Positions 58,371 to 64,000 of a stretch of 64,000 bases of DNA are shown piece by piece. This DNA comes from Ascidia mentula. Taxonomy: Eukaryota > Chordata > Ascidiacea > Phlebobranchia > Ascidiidae. Where the stretch lies: the NCBI GenBank assembly GCA_947561715.1, contig OX387197.1:5151001-5215000 (forward strand), given 5' to 3'. Position 1 is the stretch's first letter. The number at the start of each line of letters is the position of its first letter. The notes under the pieces are model-generated. The model worked only from the letters and a program-made list of their open reading frames with translations, had not been told where the DNA came from and searched no databases. The translations under genes were made by a program, and so were the position numbers.

Positions 58371-61300
58371 GTGCTTTACATAATGCACAGTGCATGGACA
58401 TGTCATCTGACAATTGTGGGAGTAAAACAATACATTCACAGACTTGAGAAGGACTTATACGAAATACACAAGACACGAATAAACTTCACTCTAATTATTC
58501 TGTTCCTTTGGCACAATTAAAATACAATATTTCTGGCACCAAGAGCAACGAAACAAAAACTATACGGTTAACACACGCACTTGAGCGACGGAAAAGAACG
58601 TTTTTAAACCAATTAAAGCTTATGGCGACAAAAGTTTCGTAACAGCTTCAACAAACGTATAAAAAACGGTTGCACTGGAATAGACTTAAAACAGCTTAAG
58701 TAATATTTAATTTTAATTCTTTTTGCAGGTTTTCTGTTAAAAAATTTGTGTTATGAAGAAAATTACGCAATTAACCATAACCATAATTTAGCTCTCCCGC
58801 CAGATGCAATCGAAGATAGCGCAAAACAGATTACATTTTATGCTAACGGGATCGGCTATACAGCTTAGAACCATCAGCGGTTATTGTGAAGCATGCCCCT
58901 GGTAAATGACAAATATCTTTTAAGTAGGAATTAGAAAATTTATTAAAGCAAGTAAGAATATTATAACATGAGGAAAATATAATCGCTGTGACAATCAGAA
59001 ACAAGTTGCCTCAATAAAGCGTCGCAAGGAAAAACAAAGAAACGATGATTAGTGATAGCGCACTGCCAGCAGCAGTATAAAGTGATGGTTGAATAGTGAA
59101 GTGAAACGTACCGCACAGCGTTAAGGAAGCGAAAAATGTCATTCAAACAACAGGAATAAGCGCGTCAATAAAATCAATGAAATATCTCAATCTGCAAGCA
59201 ACCCTCAATAAAGACCCTCGAATACCGCCCAACAAACCGATCAAAAAATGCGCGGTAGACTAAGAAAAGTCACAACAGGGTACGGAGTGGCATCGAGTGG
59301 AAAGATAACATTAGCAACTTAAAAGGTGGATAAATGAAAATAGAAAAGATATTATGCAGTTTTGAGTTGTTAGATTTTCGAATTTTCAATTTCGTCATTA
59401 CGTTTCGAAGTCTGACATTTTCTTCCATTTCCATTATGTCAGTACACAAAAACGTCACCTCTGTAGTCGCTCCCTGGTATGGACCACCTGATTAACTTGT
59501 TTTTCAGCGTTTCTCCTTCCAGGCTTTTTACTTTCACTCCGCCACAGTTACGGATCATTTCCCCGCTTAATTCCACTTCGTCACTCCATAAAATCACTTG
59601 CACTGCTTTCCGCTTTCTTAAATAATAATATTAACGTTTTAGGATTCGGACGATTGACCATCACTTATTATTGGTCGAACCTGTATTCACACGGTCGAGT
59701 TAGAAGATAAGTTGCAATTCACAAACTAGGCGCATATTTTACTTGATTTTGGCAAGATATAGAGTAGTATATTTGAAAGTAGTTACCAGTATAATTAAAC
59801 TGTGCCATAACACTGCCCTGAGAACAATTCATATTTGCGTTCATTGCACAATGGCGCCAGAAGATCAATAATCACACGAACCCTGCATGTTGGCATTCTG
59901 TTTTAACAGATACCCCACTTCTACTTATTCACCAGCAGTAATTTCATCAAACTAAAAACAACGTTCTTACTGCAAATAAACTTGAGTGGTCAGCAGCGGT
60001 GTGTGGGGCAGAACGTACGACCTCTTGACGTCACGAACTTTTCGGACGTCAACAAACAGAATGTTGACGTCATCGATTCGCAAAATCCCGAACCTCAGTG
60101 ACATAACTCTCTTGCGGTTGGCCCGCTTTCCCAATCTGCATAGAGGTTAATGTGTTGTGGTACGTTTGACCCAAATCTTAATAAAACAAGACACAAACAA
60201 ACCTTTTCCCGAAGAAGTTGTTCAAAAAGCCGAGTAGAAAATAGTTTACTAAAATCATTTCAACGTTGTAATCTTGAATATATATTCTATTTTTTAAAAC
60301 GAAAAAACGATACAAGCAAATACCTGTAACAAACGTTGTTTACAAACCGCTGACCGAACTAGCAAAGTTACATTTTATTGTGATGTACTACAACAAATCT
60401 AATATATTGCCTAACAAAGAATATCACGGCACAAAAATACATCTGTATATTGCCGTCGAATATTCATCACTGCTTTTCTGGAGCAAGCACAAGCGTACAT
60501 ACTTTGAAATCAGCGCACAACATCGGATCCGTCTCGAGTCTGGTTTCGGTTTCGCAACGGCAAAAGGTTTTTCAACAAAGTTGTTTTTTTTCGCGCTTGC
60601 TCGACGGCACATGGAAAGGAGTGTTCAAGTACTGGTGGCGCCAACGTTGTTTTGGGTAAAAACCTCAACGGAAATGCCACAGATGGCTTCGGGGTCAAAA
60701 GCGCCATTTGAATATTCTAGGGGGAAAACCCGGGGGTTTTCAGGTGTATTGGTGCACAGGTGCCCCAGGGTATGTTGAGCTTCATCGGCGTTGTGCATTT
60801 AAGGAAGACTTTGTAAAAGTTTTTTTTTATATATTATTTTTTTTTACAATTTTTTGCATCTGAGGTGTTAATCTAGCGGCCCACTGGACAATTCGTCCCG
60901 TTTTTAAGCAAAAGGAACGCTGAGTGTTTCTTTAATTGAAGAGTTGTTCGATCAAATAAAACCTGGTTGAGTAAATCAAGTCCATAGCATTACATAGGTT
61001 TGACGCTTGTGCATTTGAACTGTTTTAACGTCATATGCTGTACCGAACCTTCGACATTGTGACGCATTTATCCCAACAAATAGGTCAACCGAATTTAAAT
61101 ATACCAAGTGATGTTATGCAGGCCTATGTGCACAGTGTTGGTAACGATACCGTTTCGGTCCAAGGGCCAGATATTATTACAAATTTGACATGAGGGTCAA
61201 TTGACATCACTATGTGAACCAATCTTACACTGTAACAAACATTTGAATACTATCGGACCGAAAACTAAAGTCTAATAAAATACAATTTGCTGAGTGACAC

Positions 61301-62862
61301 AAATTTAGATCAATTCCTGACAGGCCGAATTTAAAAACCCAACGGGCCACAGTTTACCCGCGTCTAGTTCAGTGCGTCAAAAGCACGGAGAAAATGGAAG
61401 GGACAATGAGAATTCCTGATGAGTAGTCACTATGTTTTATTTCGTGAAAATTTCAAAGAAAATTGGAAAAACGTCAGCAAATATAAATACAAATAAGAAC
61501 AAAATGGAACGCAGTCGATTTTCTAAAAAAAAAAACGAATTGAAACACAAAAAGGGAAAATATTCTACACTCTGTATATTCTGAAATCGGAGTAATGCGT
61601 TTCCTGCTTCAGACAAACTCTTTCTTCTTTTGCCAACACTGCAATATAAAGAAAATTATATTTTTTCAAATATTTAGGTTTGTCTTAAATCAAGGTTTTC
61701 CAAAGCCATCAAATTCAATGATAATTTTTTTGTCATATTGCCATGCGTCAGGGATCTGTGGACCCTAGTTTGGGAAACCCTGTTTTAACATACATGGAAG
61801 ACATAATTAACTTAATATTTTTATAAAAATTAAGGTAACAAGTTCTAAAATTTTTTTCTCACTTAAAAGGTCAAAGAAAAGTTGAGCTGCTACAGGCTTG
61901 GTTGTAACACCAGGAGGCGCAATCGAGCTAAACATAATTCCGTTGTCACCAAGATCAGCCAACAATTCCCCCAACAACCTGGAAATGACAATAACCGTTA
62001 CTCGCTACACATTAAAATAAGACTTATTGAAAGAAATTTTTGCATGCATTGCTCAAACATATTTGCTTTCAATCAAAAACCTAAAGACTTTTCTAGTGCT
62101 CATTGGTTCTGAACAAAAATTCCAAAACAGCCTTTAAGGCTTGTTTATTTTATAAAACCTAAACTACAATGTATTGGACAACACAAACTAAGGAATGAGG
62201 CAATTAAATAAGCAAAAAATGGACTTTTCATGAGAAAAATTCCAGCCACTGTGAAAATTGAATTTCTTTTGGGAAAAGGTAAAAAAAACTTGGCACCTGC
62301 TTTGGTGCTTGTTAATCATTCCAATATTACCACAACATTTAAAAATTTTGATCGTACATTTAAACCAAAAAAAGAAATAGTGTAAGCTGCAGACAGATGG
62401 CCACTGTTGCGACCTAAAAGGTCTCATCAGTGCAGCTGGTGTGACTTTCAGACGACTTTGCTGACCAAAAAAGAAATGTTATCACCTGGGGGGGGAAACA
62501 ACCTTTGGCTTTCTCATACTTTCTCCACTCGAGCCCAGATCAACTTCTTCCAAAAAGCTTGGCCGCTTTCCAGGTCTAAAACACATGCCGTGTTACTTTG
62601 CAAGTTAAATGTTACAAACAAAATGAACAGATCACCATTCAAAAATACTACAGTAGACTCACAAGACTGACTCCACGTTTTCGGAGTTGTTGATCATTGG
62701 ATGCTCAAAGTCTAAAATAACACAGTAGGAATTAAGAGTAAGCTGCACCACACTAATTATCATTGCTTATTTGCTTCTTTAAGATTGCGTTAGTTTCACA
62801 CTTATAATAAACATTTTCAGCAAATTTGAAACAATGCCACATCAGAGTCAGTTTAACCTACA
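58371..62862. other. 4.5 kb without a supported gene
   Basis: It probably holds 5' exons of the 57.3-58.3 kb gene and repeat fragments (a TCTGTTCCTTTGGCACAATT piece at about 58498). A possible short hAT-like MITE lies at 61690-61786: CAAGGTTTTCCAAAG faces AGTTTGGGAAACCCTG, with a weak 8-bp flank match. The open frame at 60380-60778 shows no family motif. Confidence 0.4.
62410..62441 (+). repeat. 32-bp interspersed repeat copy 2 (GACCT-AAA-AGGTC core)
   Basis: Same orientation and nearly the same sequence as 2834-2865, differing at a few positions. Flanking DNA is unrelated at the two sites, so the shared piece behaves like a fragment of a dispersed family rather than a segmental duplication. 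Confidence 0.55.
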
Positions 62863-63966
62863 TTATTGTAGGTCAATGCAAATTAGAATATTGTAATACC
62901 GGATTGAGTTCCATGGGTGATGTCCAGTCCTGAAATTTTGCTGACATTTCTTTGATATTCCAGGCTGTCCACCGTCAACTGCGAAAATAAAACATTGCTT
63001 GTGATCAAATTCAAAAACTTTTACATCAAATAATGCTTTGGGGCTGTGGCCTACTCTTTTACATAGCAACGGCATAATCATGCCTAACAAAAATGATGCA
63101 TTATCTATAAAAGCTACAGAAGCAAGATTGCCATATTTGTCAAAAAGTTTGTCCAGTTTGATCTACGAATGTAATTGTATTAATTAACTGTTTGTAACTT
63201 ACATCTGGAAGGGTATCTTCAAATTTAGGTCCATCAATCATCTCAGTGTATATATCTTCAGGATGCTCAAATTCTTTAAGAAACTTATTTTTAAACTTCA
63301 TGATACTGGTACTGATTACATTTAAAAAAACTGGGCCAACAGAGTATATACTGATTTACGAACATTAAATTGTAATTGGATAAACAGCATATATGGTTTT
63401 CATATAATTTTTTTTTCAACATCAGTAGAATCCTATCTTTAACATCTTTCCCCTTTTATCCGACTGATTTTTGTAATATACCAAATGTTCTTTTAAAGTT
63501 ACCTAAAGTGGGGAACATTGATATTACATGAGATTCACCTTCTTTCATTGCCTCTTTATGAGCAGAGAACGAATGCTTGGGCCTCGTTTTCAGAAGATTT
63601 TCTTCTATTTCACGAGCTTGTTGGTTAAATATACGTGCAGGGATGCTGAGTGCTTGAACACTATGCAGTCTGTCTTTGTTTTTTGTATGCTTGATGTTCG
63701 AACACAAAAAATAAAACCACATCTAATCATCTTACTCTTCACAATTAATGTTTGAAATAAAAGACTCATTTTTAATGAAAATAAAATGTGTTAGACTGAG
63801 CCCAACACATGTCAAAAAACTAACTAATCCAAAAAAATTAATAATAGTAAATTAAATTTACCAAGTATTCGTCCATTTGATAAAAAGAAGTGCCAGAAAA
63901 TATTTTTCCAGGATTTGCGAATAGTTCCTTGGCAGTGGCCATCTTCTTGGGTTCCTCTAAAAATCC
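62863..63966 (-). CDS. unrecognised gene, four 3' exons (partial)
   Basis: Exons 63966-63862, 63689-63503, 63330-63203 and 63162-62863 join in phase (0/0, 0/1, 1/0, 0/stop), about 239 residues. Segments: GFLEEPKKMATAKELFANPG, then EIEENLLKTRPKHSFSAHKE, then FLKEFEHPEDIYTEMIDGPK, then a last exon with FIDNASFLLGMIMPLLCKRV, VDGGQPGISKKC and NFRTGHHPWNSIRYYNILIC. The acceptor of the second exon (CAAG) is weak. The last exon looks like a compact cysteine/histidine-bearing domain. I do not recognise the family; the 5' part lies beyond the window. It may be a domesticated or transposon-derived gene, but nothing seen proves that. Confidence 0.5.
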
Positions 63967-64000
63967 CTGTGAAAAAAAATCTATTCAACTACAGTAGTAG

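Noticed and set aside
60380..60778. 132-aa plus-strand open frame
   Set aside because: No family motif, no splice-compatible partner, low complexity at the end; chance ORF is the simplest reading.

Overview
This is a eukaryotic window: the genes are split by short GT-AG introns, repeats are abundant, and the recognisable proteins are metazoan (XPC, a TRPC-type channel, a Golgi sulfotransferase, secreted LCCL/EGF/lectin mosaics). Compact genes, AT-rich intergenic DNA and closely related duplicated loci suggest a marine invertebrate. An ascidian (Ciona-like) is my best guess, but nothing in the sequence proves it.

Layout. At 1-0.92 kb are the last two exons of an XPC/Rad4 DNA-repair gene (+). 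At 2.8-9.3 kb is a TRPC-like cation channel gene (+, about 12 exons), carrying a tRNA-derived SINE in one intron. At 10.7-12.5 kb is a carbohydrate sulfotransferase gene (-). From 12.7 to 16.9 kb I see no genes, only a 0.7 kb direct repeat.

The most interesting region is 16.9-49.7 kb: a cluster of paralogous secreted mosaic genes. Every full gene reads signal peptide - LCCL - LCCL - EGF - terminal glycan-binding domain. The terminal domain is of two unrelated kinds. Type A genes end in a rhamnose-binding (SUEL-type) lectin domain; type B genes end in a discoidin (F5/8 type C) domain. Order: A1(-) B1(+) A'(+ fragment) B2(+) A''(+ fragment) A2'(- pseudogene) A2(-, lectin exons missing) B3(-) A3(+) A4(+, diverged). 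B2 and B3 lie on the arms of a large inverted repeat (about 7.0 and 6.3 kb, 2.3 kb spacer). A1/B1 and B3/A3 are two mirror-image divergent pairs. The exon joins were worked out by hand and the reading phases agree throughout: A1 and A3 give 339 aa, B1-B3 give 416 aa, A4 gives 333 aa. Nearly all module boundaries are phase-1 introns, including the one before the swapped terminal domain, which points to exon shuffling. All three B genes use a GC-AG intron.

At 50.8-56.1 kb is an almost intact L1/Tx1-like LINE (-) with poly(A) tail and 12-bp target-site duplication, disabled by one nonsense codon and one homopolymer frameshift in ORF2. From 56.2 kb to the end there are two partial minus-strand genes that I do not recognise (3' exons at 57.3-58.3 kb and 62.9-64.0 kb) and scattered repeat fragments.
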